Source: Melitaea cinxia (taxonomy: Eukaryota > Arthropoda > Insecta > Lepidoptera > Nymphalidae). From it: DNA of 64,000 nucleotides. The notes under the pieces are model-generated. The model worked only from the letters and a program-made list of their open reading frames with translations. It searched no databases and was not told the origin of the DNA. Positions 10,861-19,922 of this stretch are shown one piece after another (within the stretch, counting starts at the first letter, position 1; every line of letters begins with the position of its first letter). Where the stretch lies: positions 1,798,001 to 1,862,000 of the forward strand of contig NC_059420.1 in the NCBI RefSeq assembly GCF_905220565.1, in the 5' to 3' direction. Made by a program: the position numbers and the translations under genes.

Positions 10861-11416
10861 TATGTATGTTACATCAGAACTTTTGACCGGGTAGACCGAT
10901 TTCGACAAATTTTGTTTTAATCGAAAGGTGGTGTGTGCTAATTGGTCCCATTTAAATTTATTTGAGATCTAACAACTACTTTTCGAGTTATATCTAATAA
11001 TGCGTTTTTACTTGACGCTTTTTTCGTCGACCTACGTTGTATTATACCGCATAACTTTCTACTGGATGTACCGATTTTGATAATTCTTTTTTTGTTGGAA
11101 AGGGGCTATCCCTAGTTTGGTACCGTGATAAGGAAACCAGGATCTGATGATGGGATCCCAGAGAAATCGAGGGAAACTCTCGAAAATCCGTAATAACTTT
11201 TTACTGGGTGTACCGATTTTGATAATTTTTAATTTAATCGAAAGCTGATGTTTATCATGTGGCCACATATCAATTTTATCGAGATCTGATAACTACTGTT
11301 TGAGTAATCTTTGATAACGCGTAGTTGCTTGACTATTTTTTCGTCGATCTACGTTGTATTACTTGTCGATGTAATTGAAGTCGGTTTTTTTTTCGTTTGC
11401 GAGCAAACACAATTAT
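10792..11416 (+). mobile_element. AACCGACTTC element, complete reference copy
   Basis: About 625 bp, apparently non-autonomous. It starts AACCGACTTCCAAAAAAGGA and ends GAAGTCGGTTTTTTTTTCG then TTTGCGAGCAAACACAATTAT. The outer ~10 bp AACCGACTTC recurs inverted as GAAGTCGGTT near the other end, followed by a short palindrome (GTTTGC-GA-GCAAAC) and ACAATTAT. A (TA)n tract lies at 10831-10852. Open frames inside (for example 11059-11268 reverse) recur in other copies but resemble no known protein. Class is unclear: the inverted ends suggest a DNA element, whereas A-rich runs after GGTT in reverse copies would suit retroposition. Confidence 0.85.
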
Positions 11417-11551
11417 TTAAACTTAGTAGACTTATCGAGGACCGATGACAATACACTACTTTGATAAAATTATTCCATTATCCTAATTAGGATCGTCAGG
11501 ATTGAATGATTTTTCTTTTTAGGTTGGTTTATTTATAATCGTATTTTTTTT

Positions 11552-12301
11552 AACCGACTTCCAAAAAAGGAGGAGGTTCTCAATTCGACTGTATTTTTTT
11601 TTTATGTATGTTACATCAGAACTTTTGACTGGGTGGAGCGATTTCGACAAATTTTCTTTTAATCGAAAGGTGGTGTGTGCCAATTGGTCCCATTTAAATT
11701 TATTTGAGATCTAACAACTACTTTTCGAGCTATATCTAATAATGCGTTTTTACTTGACGCTTTTTTCGTCGACCTACGTTGTATTATACCACATAACTTT
11801 CTACTGGATGTACCGATTTTGATAATTCTTTTTTTGTTGGAAAGAAGATATCCCAAGTTTAGTACCATGATAAGGAAACCAGGATCTGATGATGGGATCC
11901 CAGAGAAATTGATGGAAATTCTTGAAAATCCGCATTAACTTTTTATTAGGTTTACCGATTTTGATAATTCTTTTTTTGTTGGAAAGAGGATATCCCTAGT
12001 TTGGTACCATGATAAGAAAACCAGGATCTGATGATGGGATCCCAGAGAAATCGAGGGAACTTCTTGAAAATCCGCAATAACTTTTTACTGGGTGTACCGA
12101 TTTTAATAATTTTTAATTTAATCGAAAGCAGATGTTTATCATGTGGTCACATATAAATTTTATTGAGATCTGATAACTACTTTTTGAGTAGTATCTTTGA
12201 TAACGCGCAGTTACTTGACTATTTTTTCGTCGATCTACGTTGTACTACTCGTCGATGTAATTGAAGTCGGTTTTTTTTCGTTTGCGAGCAAACACAATTA
12301 T
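11552..12301 (+). mobile_element. AACCGACTTC element with internal duplication
   Basis: Complete at both ends but about 125 bp longer than the 10792 copy. The segment TACCGATTTTGATAATTC… to …GATGATGGGATCCCAGAGAA occurs twice (about 11811-11908 and 11951-12047). It lies 135 bp from the 10792 copy in the same orientation. Confidence 0.85.
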
Positions 12302-12728
12302 TTAAGTTTTTTTTTTTTTTAACTTTTATTATTATATACTTTATTGCACTCAAAAATACATATAGAAACATAAAATAATAGTATGGTTTATGGCAGAGGT
12401 TGACTTATCTCTGAAAGATAGTTCTTTCAGTCAACCCATGGTCATGAGTAAGTGTTTCATATAGCGAGGCAAAAAGTATTTACTATATATATTATATGGT
12501 ATTAATAATCCAATATGGCTAAAGGTGACATGACGAAATTAAATCAAACTTAATTTATGAAATAATTTTTATTATTAGGTCACTAGCCTCACAGATGTCG
12601 GTTTCTGCAAGCTGTACCACGCATCTGGCGGTGCACACGAAAGGAACCTTTGAATTTAGGCCTTTTAGAAAAGCAGTTGTTTTTGGAAAGTGAATTGGTA
12701 TTGATAATTGTGTGTAGACAACATACGT

Positions 12729-12870
12729 ACATAATTGTGTTTGCTCGTAAACGAAAAAAAAAACCGTTTGTAATTTACATCGACAAGTAATACAACGTGA
12801 GTAGTCTAAAAAATAAATAATTAAATTCGCATTATTTGGGATAGCTTACGAACTACATTTGGGGATCTCG
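12729..12870 (-). mobile_element. AACCGACTTC element, reverse copy, split by later insertions
   Basis: Begins ATAATTGTGTTTGCTCGTAA. The rest of the element resumes at about 13170-13262 (CAAGCACCAACTTTCG, CACCCAGTAAAAAGTTATGA). The intervening 12873-13165 holds a reverse SINE and a LINE tail. Confidence 0.75.
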
Positions 12871-12872
12871 AT

Positions 12873-12955
12873 TAAGTTCATCATCATCATCAGCTCAGCC
12901 TATTGCAGTCCACTGCTGGACATAGGCCTCCCCAAGTTCGCGCCAGGCATCCCGG
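12873..12955 (-). mobile_element. SINE-like repeat tail (GGACATAGGCCTCC), reverse
   Basis: CATCATCATCATCAGCTCAG, CCTATTGCAGTCCACTGCTG, GACATAGGCCTCCCCAAGTT: the reverse complement of the 3' end and GAT-repeat tail of the family at 9181 and 15600. Confidence 0.8.
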
Positions 12956-12959
12956 TTTA

Positions 12960-13165
12960 TTTTTTATTTATTTTATCTCGGTTAAGGTACCCACTAACGA
13001 TCAATTCTAGTCCTCTGCCCAAAGGTTGCCTGGAAGAAATCGCTGCTTTAGCGATAAGGCCGCCAGTTACAAATAATGCAACTTTATTATTTTTGTTTAC
13101 TTAAATTATTTATGTTACTTTTCGTGTTGGTGTACCAAAAAGTGTAAATAAATAAATAAAATAAG
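12960..13165 (+). mobile_element. LINE 3' tail (GGTTGCCTGGAAGAAATCGC)
   Basis: Contains GGTTGCCTGGAAGAAATCGC and TTTAGCGATAAGGCCGCC and ends in an AAATAAATAAATAAA tail. A reverse relative lies at 35405-35535. It is the conserved 3' end of a lepidopteran non-LTR element; no coding sequence remains. Confidence 0.7.
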
Positions 13166-13469
13166 TTTGAATAAGATCACACAACAAGCACCAACTTTCG
13201 TTTAAAAATATAAACATCAAACTCGGTACACACCCAGTAAAAAGTTATGAGGTAACACACAATAAAAAATACAGTCCAATAGAGAAGCGAAATTCGAAAA
13301 TAAAAAATAGAGTATTATATAAATAAATAAAGTATTTATTTTTGTGCTACCCACACATTAGGAGATCCTAAACAATTTTTAATATCGTATCAAAAATCGG
13401 CCGTTCCAGCACTCAGAACGGAATATAAAATCATCATATCAGAAATTTGGCTCTAACGAGTACATCGTT

Positions 13470-13692
13470 CCATAGCTTAATTGTCTAAAGCACCGACACG
13501 GTCAGTCGGAGATGCAGGTTCGATCCTCGCTGGAGCGGTTTTATATGATTGTTTATGCTCCTGGAGAGAATTGCTGATGGGGTCGGTAACGCGCTTGCGA
13601 TACTTCTGGTGTTGCAGGTGTCTATAAGCTACGGTAATCTCTTACCATCAGGTGAGCCGTACGCTTGTTTGCCGACCTAGTTGTATAAAAAA
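13470..13692 (+). mobile_element. tRNA-like SINE head plus truncated SINE
   Basis: 13475-13545 has an A-box-like start and the B-box GCAGGTTCGATCCTCGC. 13557-13692 is the 3' half of the GGTAGGGCACAGC SINE (GCTCCTGGAGAG, AACGCGCTTGCGAT, GTGAGCCGTACGCTTGTTTG, ATAAAAAAAA tail). Confidence 0.65.
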
Positions 13693-13974
13693 AACCTATG
13701 ACCGCGTAATTGCCAATCAAACACCATTCTATATATGCGAGTTAAAAACGATACCAAATACAGTACCCCCCTTTTCGCAATCAGTTAATGAGTTTAATAA
13801 AGTGAGTTAGAAATTAGTTGAGAGGATGTCCAGACCTCTTAATTGATTAATTACATCAAGTAATGACTTCCTTTGGCAGGGAAGGTTAAGTGGTTAAACC
13901 GACTTTATAAATTGAAGGGTTCCACGTCTGTATGTGCGTACTTTAGAGGATTTTAATATATTTATAGGCATATC

Positions 13975-14262
13975 TAATATATAAAATTCTCGTGTCGCGG
14001 TGTTTGTAGTTAAACTCCTCCGAAACGGCTTGACCGATTCTCATGAAATTGTGCGTGCATATCAGGTAGGTCTGAGAATCGAACATCATCTATTTTTCTT
14101 CCCCCTAAATGTTAAGGGTAGTCCACCCCTATTTTTTTTTATCTTTAGATAAATTATTTATTTTTTATTTTATTATGATTAGGCGATGAAAAATACATAC
14201 AACCCTAAAATTTCACCCTTCTACCACAGACCCAAACGTTTGCCGAGTCAGCTAGTACATAT
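13975..14262 (-). repeat. Dispersed repeat, LINE-tail type, reverse
   Basis: ATAAAATTCTCGTGTCGCGG, AACTCCTCCGAAACGGCTTG, GGTAGGTCTGAGAATCGAAC, ending GCCGAGTCAGCTAGTAC. Reverse copy of the family at 6258 and 17342. Confidence 0.75.
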
Positions 14263-14374
14263 ATAATAAGCATAATAATAATATAAATTTTTGTAAAAGT
14301 AATTAATCTACACACTCCGAATCGTTGGTAGCTTAACTTTTTGCTATATTTAATAAATGACTACTAATCTACTC

Positions 14375-14910
14375 AGGGTCTCCCCACCGTGCCCAGAGAG
14401 CACGTTAAGCCGTCGGTCCCGGTTGTTATCATAAATACCGCATAGCGATCGTTACTCATAGTACACATACAACATATCCATTTAACTGATACATGATGAA
14501 CCATATAACATTTACCTGAGGTAGGGCACAGCAGGAATTTCCTGCTCAAAATATGGAGCAGCCCGACTGGGGTAGTACCTCGACCTTACAGAAGATCACA
14601 GCTAAATAATACTGTTTTCAAGCAGTATTGTGTTCCTGTTGGTGAGTAAGGTGACCAGAGCTCCTGGGGGGGAGGATTGGGGATGGGTCGGCAACGCGCT
14701 TGCGATGCTTCTGGTGTTGCAGGTGTCTATAAGCTACGGTAATCACTTACCATCAAGTGAGCCGTACGCTTGTTTACCGACCTAGTGATATAAAAAAAAA
14801 AAAAACCGCAAACCTGCAGTCGATCAGCGTGGTGGATTAAGCTAAAATCCTTCTCCTACACGGAGATAGACGCCTATGCCCAGCTGTGGGATGTTACACG
14901 CTGATGCGTG
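14375..14910 (+). mobile_element. SINE (CTCCCCACCGTGCC family) interrupted by a second SINE
   Basis: The left half 14378-14500 (CTCCCCACCGTGCCCAGAGA, CGATCGTTACTCATAGTA) and the right half 14828-14905 (CAGCGTGGTGGATTAAGCT, CCTATGCCCAGCTGTGGG) form one element. It is split by the 14513-14805 SINE. Confidence 0.75.
14513..14805 (+). mobile_element. SINE (GGTAGGGCACAGC family), full copy
   Basis: Starts ACCTGAGGTAGGGCACAGCA, contains AATATGGAGCAGCCCGACTG and GCTTGCGATGCTTCTGGTGT, and ends GTTTACCGACCTAGTGATAT with an A-run. About 290 bp; it serves as the reference copy. Confidence 0.85.
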
Positions 14911-15589
14911 TCGTATTTTATTTTGTACTAGTTAGCTACGCCACGCGGTTTCACCCGCTTGATTATCAATCCCGTGGGGATATCGGGATAAAGGTAAGTA
15001 AGTAAGTTTCATTAAAATCGTAAGAGTGATTTTAATATACCTATATATAAATTTACGGGTATATGACGCCTTTAATTTTGAAACAACGTCAACATGATTG
15101 ACGACCGGTAAATTTTCTGTTCAATTTCAAATCAACTCACGTCTGAATACTTTTTTCGTAATTTTGTAAAGTGATAATTGTTATACTTATTTAGTGCGAT
15201 GTATTCGCACGGGTATAACTGGTTTTATAATATAATAGGATGCTATAGTGACAATTCGAAAGGTGCTGTTGAAGCCTACTTGAATCGAGGAATTTTTGAT
15301 TTGAAATAACAATTTTCCTTCACCTTAGAAGACGCCTCTTTAAATTCACACATTTAAATGTCAGGCGAAACCGCGGTGGATTTATAGTATTCATATGATT
15401 TTTGACCTGTAACCTAATTTGTAAATAATCTAAAATTAACTTCAATAGCCAAAAACTCACAACTGCTGAAACAATGAAAATATTTACGTATGTATTGATT
15501 TAATACATTTTGGGGTTCTGTATGCTTATTTATTTATACTATTACTAATATTATTTACTATATTTTCTATTATTAATATATATGTGCTG

Positions 15590-15935
15590 TGTGGCTACGG
15601 GTGCTGTGTGGCTACGGCACTAAAGAATTTAGCCACCCCCTCTCTTCCCGTGGGTGTCGTAAGAGGCGACTAAGGGATAACAAGGTTCCACAACCATCCT
15701 GGAACTTAAGAAGCCGACTGATGGCGGGATAACCATCCAACTGCTGGCTTTGAAATACACAGGCCGAAGACGGGCAGCAGCGTCTTTGGTGCGACAAAGC
15801 CAGTACTGCGGTCACCAACCCGCCTGCCCAGCGTGGTGACTATGGGCAAAACACATGAGTTCACGTTATTTTTGACGTAAACTTGTGGAGGCCTATGTCC
15901 AGCAGTGGACTGTATAGGCTGTAATGATAATATTA
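15590..15935 (+). mobile_element. SINE-like repeat (GACGGGCAGCAGCGTCTTCG family), full copy
   Basis: From GTGCTGTGTGGCTACGGCAC through CACCCCCTCTCTTCCCGTGG, AACTGCTGGCTTTGAAATAC and GCCTATGTCCAGCAGTGGAC to a short TGATAAT tail. The open frame on the reverse strand (15612-15818) is part of the repeat, not a gene. Confidence 0.85.
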
Positions 15936-15959
15936 TAAAGCTGAATATATATTTTTTTG

Positions 15960-16310
15960 TTTATACGCACTGTGCTGTGTATTTACGACAGTAAAGAATA
16001 TAGCCACCCCCTCTCTTCCCGTGCGTTTCGTAAGAGGCGACTAAGGGCTAACACAGTTCCACTACCACCTTGTAACTTAAAAAGCCGATCGATGGCGGGA
16101 TCATCATCCAACTGCTGGCTTTGAAATACACAGGCCGAAGACGGGCAGCAGCGTCTTCGGTGCGACAAAGCCAACCCTGCGGTCACCAACCCGCCTGCCC
16201 AGCGTCGTGACTATGGGCAACACACATGAGTTCACGACATTTCTGTCGCGAACTTGTGGAGGCCTGTGTCCAGCCGTGGACTCGATAGGCTCAGGTGATT
16301 ATAGGCACTA
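15960..16310 (+). mobile_element. SINE-like repeat, second tandem-oriented copy
   Basis: The same family as the neighbouring copy ending at 15935, same orientation, with about 25 bp between them. The two are clearly diverged, so they are probably separate insertions or an old tandem duplication. Confidence 0.85.
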
Positions 16311-16526
16311 ATTTTAGGAACTACTGGTTCCAATTGAAAAATTATTTTTGTGTTGGATAACCCATTTACTGAAAAGGACTATTAGTTACAAAATATTTTT
16401 GTAAGTTTTTTTTTAACTGCGCGGATGAAACCGCCTGACGCATGCAGTAAAATAAATATGTTTAACTCTGTTCCTAATGGAGGCAAATTAATTATCTCCT
16501 TACACTCAGACCCAGGATGGTAATTG

Positions 16527-16834
16527 TGTTTACATGCAAACGAAAAAAAACCGACTTCAGTTACATCGACCAGTAATAAAACGTACCTAATAAAACGTAG
16601 GTAGACGAAAAAAATAGTAAAATAAATACGCATTATTCGATATAACTCGAAAAGTACTGGTCAGATCTCAATTAAATTTAAATGTGACCACACGACAAGT
16701 ACCAGCTTTCGATTAATAAAAGAATCATGTACATAAGTCGGTCCGCTTAGTACAAAGTTATGAGGTACACACATAAAAAAATGCCGTCGAATTGAAGTGA
16801 AAACCTCCTTTTTTTGAAGTCTGTTAAAAAGCTC
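16527..16834 (-). mobile_element. AACCGACTTC element, reverse, internally deleted
   Basis: ATTGTGTTTACATGCAAACG at one end, CCTCCTTTTTTTGAAGTCTG at the other, with about half of the middle missing. Confidence 0.8.
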
Positions 16835-16849
16835 TTAAAGCGTTCCTAA

Positions 16850-17116
16850 AAGTTCAAAAATCACGTGACAAACTTCCCAATTAGCTCTAAAAAGCTTTCT
16901 TAAAAGCTCTCATAGTCGTAATCAAAGTACCAGGATAACATAACATATAAGGAGTACCTAAGAGATGTGTAAAAAATATTTTTTCTCTATTATCTCCTAG
17001 TTCACTGTGTAAAAAAAATCTTCTTTTGTATGAAGTTTTTCTATTACAATAAAACTTCAACAACTTCCTGAACCATATTCTGAATGCGTGTCACAATTTC
17101 GCGTCTCCTCTCACGG
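16850..17116. repeat. Arm of inverted segmental duplication (partner 7349-8060)
   Basis: Contains the tRNA-Asp 5' flank and the 18-mer GTACCAGGATAACATAAC at 16927-16944. It is the uninterrupted version of the duplicated segment. Confidence 0.8.
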
Positions 17117-17188
17117 TCTTCGGTAGTATAGTGGTCAGTATCCCCGCCTGTCACGCGGGAGACCGGGGTTCGATTCCCCGCCGGAGAG
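17117..17188 (+). tRNA. tRNA-Asp (anticodon GTC)
   Basis: A 72-nt complete cloverleaf identical in mature sequence to the copies at 4506 and 7277. The T arm CCGGGGTTCGATTCCCCG and the GTC anticodon are intact. The 5' flank is shared with the 7277 gene over about 250 bp. Downstream GATGCTTTTTG is shared with the 7277 copy and includes a T-run usable as a Pol III stop. Confidence 0.97.
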
Positions 17189-17341
17189 ATGCTTTTTGAA
17201 ATTTTGTATTTTTACATAAGTTGATTTTATGGACTTTTATTTAACGCTTATCACAAAACAAACTAATTAACATATTTTAATAAATAGTTTTGGGTCTTTC
17301 TATTATCTGATAAAATATTGTGATGTATTTATACATATGTA

Positions 17342-17552
17342 CAAGCTGACCCCGCAAACGTTGTTTTGCCATATATGTTATTAAACCCCTTAATCCCTCC
17401 CCCCCTTATAACTCAGGGGTATGAAAAATAGACGTTGGCCGATTCTCAGACCTACCCGATATGTACACATAATTTAATAAAAATCGGTCCAGCCGTTTCG
17501 GAGGAGTATTGTAATTAACTTTGGCACACGAGAATTTCATATGTATAAGATA
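17342..17552 (+). repeat. Dispersed repeat, LINE-tail type
   Basis: GCTGACCCCGCAAACGTTGT, AGACGTTGGCCGATTCTCAG, AATCGGTCCAGCCGTTTCGG, ACACGAGAATTTCATAT. Same family as 6258. Confidence 0.75.
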
Positions 17553-18552
17553 ATGCTTTCACGCATTTTTACGAAAGATTTTTTTTTCTACAAATAATTC
17601 TTTATATATTGTTTCCAATCTTTTGTATTTTTTTATAATAATACAGTATAAGGGGTCGAATTGGTCGCCATGGCCGAAATTCGGTCGGATACATACATTA
17701 TTGATGTAGTAAGAAACGCAGATGAAGCCGCAGGCATCTGTTGGTATTTATAATAATATAAACCCGGTTAAAGTTTTATTTATTTGCTATTATTGTTAAC
17801 AACGTAAAAATCGAGAGAACATAGACAAAAATCTTAATAAGTCTAAATTTTAAGCTTTTTGTTCGTTGAGGAAGGATTTTATATAAACTCGTAATAATTC
17901 TTCATGAAGGTCTCACCAGCCATTGTGATAAACTTTTGACATATGATTCGAGTCTTGTAAAAGTAATTGCAACAAGCTCGTAGCACTTTGGCCCTTTAAA
18001 AAATTTACACAAATTTTGTACGAAGGATCCCTAAACGTCCAACCCTCGACCGAGATGTTCGGAAAACAATGCGTCCCTTTCACTCGTATCGAAATGAAAA
18101 GACAAAGTTATATCAAGGGGCTGCATGTATGCGCATCTGCTTGTGAAATATCGAAACGTCTTTTTTGAAAATTGAACGTTTATTCGAAAACGTTCTTTAT
18201 GTGAATGCGTTAAGGTTCAGATTTATATGTTTGAGTGAGGGTAGGCAGATGGTAGCGAAGTTTTCAGAGCTTAAAGGCCTTCTACACGGTCGGGATCGAC
18301 CGCCCAACATCGTGTCCTTGGTCGGGTTGATATAAAAATGGACAGTGTGGAAAACGGTTGGCCCGACCAATATTTGGTTGATGTCAACGGCCTTGGTCGC
18401 GAGCGCATCTCTCGCGACAGGCTACGTTCGTGGTCGGTCCCGACCATGTCCCGACCGTGTGGAACGCTGTCGGCCGACGCGAGCGCTTCAGTTTGCGCTT
18501 GTCAGTCGTCACGGGTAGCTAGTTTAAGTGTATTAAATATGGTCACGGGCGC

Positions 18553-18750
18553 ATGTCATCACGTATTGCAATGGATTCGCAAAACGAACGCCACGAACGA
18601 GAGGTTCTGACCGAATTTATATCTTTATATATTGATTTGCCATGTCTTTGGGACATTGGATCCGATTTATACAAAGAAAAGAACCAAAAAACTTCACTTC
18701 ACTTTATCATAAAAAAGTTATTGCCAAACCCACCTTCTGTTGCTTTATAA
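18553..18750 (+). pseudogene. MADF-domain fragment of the Harbinger-like element
   Basis: Translation (ATG at 18571) reads MDSQNERHEREVLTEFISLY, then IDLPCLWDIGSDLYKEKNQK. The pattern LIxLYxxxPCLWDxxxxxYKxKxxK is the N-terminal half of a MADF (Myb/SANT-like) DNA-binding domain. PIF/Harbinger elements encode such Myb-like proteins to recruit the transposase. The domain is cut at about 18747 by the nested repeat and does not resume, so the copy is broken. Supported by the motif and the surrounding TIRs; the family assignment follows from known Harbinger organisation. Confidence 0.6.
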
Positions 18751-19361
18751 TTGTGTTTGCTCGCAAACGAAAAAAAAAAAAACGACTTTAATTACATCGA
18801 CGAGTAATACAACGTAGATCGGCGAAAAAATAGTTAAGTAACTACGCGTTATCAATGATTACTCAAAAAGCAGTTATCAGATCTCGATGAAATGTATATG
18901 TGACCCCATGATAAATATGAGCTTTCGATTAAATTAAAAATTATCAAAATCGGTACACCCAGTAAAAAGTTATTGCAAATTTTCGAGAGTTTCCCTCGAT
19001 TTCTCTAGGATCCCATCATCAGATCCTGGTTTCCTTATCATGGTACCAAACTAGGAATATCCCCTTTCCAACAAAAAAAGAGTTATAAAAATCGGTACAT
19101 CCAGTAGAAAGTTATGTGGTATAATAATACAACGTAGGTCGACGAAAAAAGCGTCAAGTAAAAACGAATTATTAGATATAACTCGAAAAGTAGTTGTTAG
19201 ATCTCAAATAAATTTAAATGGGACCAAATGACACAAACCACCTTTCGATCAAAAGAAAATTTGTCGAAATTGCTCCACCCAGTCAATAGTTCTGAAGTAA
19301 CATACATAAAAAAAATACAGTCGAATTGAGAACCTCCTCCTTTTTTGGAAGTCGGTTAAAA
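18747..19361 (-). mobile_element. AACCGACTTC element, complete, nested in the Harbinger-like element
   Basis: Starts ATAATTGTGTTTGCTCGCAA and ends TTTTTTGGAAGTCGGTTAAAAA. Complete and little diverged from the 41159 copy, hence a recent insertion into an older element. Confidence 0.85.
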
Positions 19362-19507
19362 ATGCAAGGAGCCATCGCTTCAAGTACCAGAGAAGAACTA
19401 ACAAGTTGAGTCAACCACCGACCGTGTAGAATGAATACATAAATTGGTTGACCCGACCAAGGACACGACGGTCGGCGGTCGATCCCGACCGTGTAGAACG
19501 CCTTTTA

Positions 19508-19711
19508 GTGCTTTCGTTCGAGCGTCGGACCGTCACTCCGCCGTTAGGCCTCGTCGCGTGCGGACGTCCTTCGTGTCGCGTGAAGAATATTTTAATTAAT
19601 AAATAGTCGTGAAGTGTTAACGTGACTCTAACGTGTTTCGTGACTTGTGGAAATGTTTATGAGCTGAGGATTGTATTGTATTGTTTATTATTTAAATTTC
19701 GTATAGTAATG
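19508..19711 (+). promoter_or_regulatory. neur: neur promoter and 5' UTR region
   Basis: A GC-rich stretch (19508-19585, with GCGTCGGACCGTCACTCCGC and GTCGCGTGCGGACG) precedes the first coding exon and is the likely transcription start region and 5' UTR. An in-frame stop at 19610 and no upstream ATG in that frame fix the start codon at 19709 or 19712. No clear TATA box was seen. The exact start site cannot be read from sequence alone. Confidence 0.5.
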
Positions 19712-19922
19712 ATGGGTGTAAGTAGCTGCGTAAGCCTTAGGCAGGCGAGGGGATCGTGTCACTGCCCAGCTTGCCCCCGGGCTTCGGGACACGGGGTTTC
19801 GATGCCGCCCCAGACTCTGGTGCTTCCCCCGATGGCGCTCGAACCTGAGACGACCCCTGTCAAGGATAAAAAGGGGTCGAAGATGAAAGTCTTGAAAAAG
19901 ATTAAAAAGAAAATTGGATTAG
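19712..19922 (+). CDS. neur: neur coding exon 1: N-terminus with polybasic motif
   Basis: Encodes residues 1-70 plus the first base of codon 71. The ATG at 19712 has A at -3 and G at +4, a better context than the adjacent in-frame ATG at 19709. It yields MGVSSCVSLRQ, with Gly2 and Cys6 resembling a dual-acylation N-terminus; vertebrate NEURL1 also begins with a myristoylation-type MG sequence. Residues 55-68 (GSKMKVLKKIKKKIG) form a Lys-rich amphipathic patch like the phosphoinositide-binding motif described for fly Neuralized. The donor is TTAG|GTAAGA. The phase-1 end joins G to CG of exon 2 to make an Ala codon. Cys-rich residues 16-21 (CHCPAC) are unusual and could bind metal or be acylated. 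Confidence 0.85.

Larger units (their letters stand above)
18274..19504 (+). mobile_element. PIF/Harbinger-like TIR element with TTA target-site duplication
   Basis: The ends are inverted repeats of about 55 bp: left AAGGCCTTCTACACGGTCGG, right (reverse complement) AAGGCGTTCTACACGGTCGG, both continuing into GATCGACCGCC and CGTGTCCTTGGTCGGGT. TTA flanks each end (18271-18273 and 19505-19507). A 3-bp TWA target-site duplication is the hallmark of PIF/Harbinger, and a MADF-like ORF inside agrees with the second gene those elements carry. No DDE transposase remains. A 615-bp AACCGACTTC element is nested at 18747-19361, so the element itself is only about 615 bp. It ends about 205 bp upstream of the neur start codon. 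Confidence 0.8.

Noticed and set aside
11059..11868. Reverse-strand open frames with WPHDKHQLSIKLKIIKIG-type sequence
   Set aside because: They recur in every copy of the repeat, are broken differently in each, and match no known protein; treated as repeat sequence.
13475..13545. Possible tRNA gene
   Set aside because: It has a good B box (GGTTCGATCC), but acceptor and D arms do not pair and a SINE follows; a SINE head is more likely.
18338..18610. 90-codon open frame
   Set aside because: Lies in the TIR-proximal non-coding part of the Harbinger-like element and overlaps the MADF frame; no recognisable domain.
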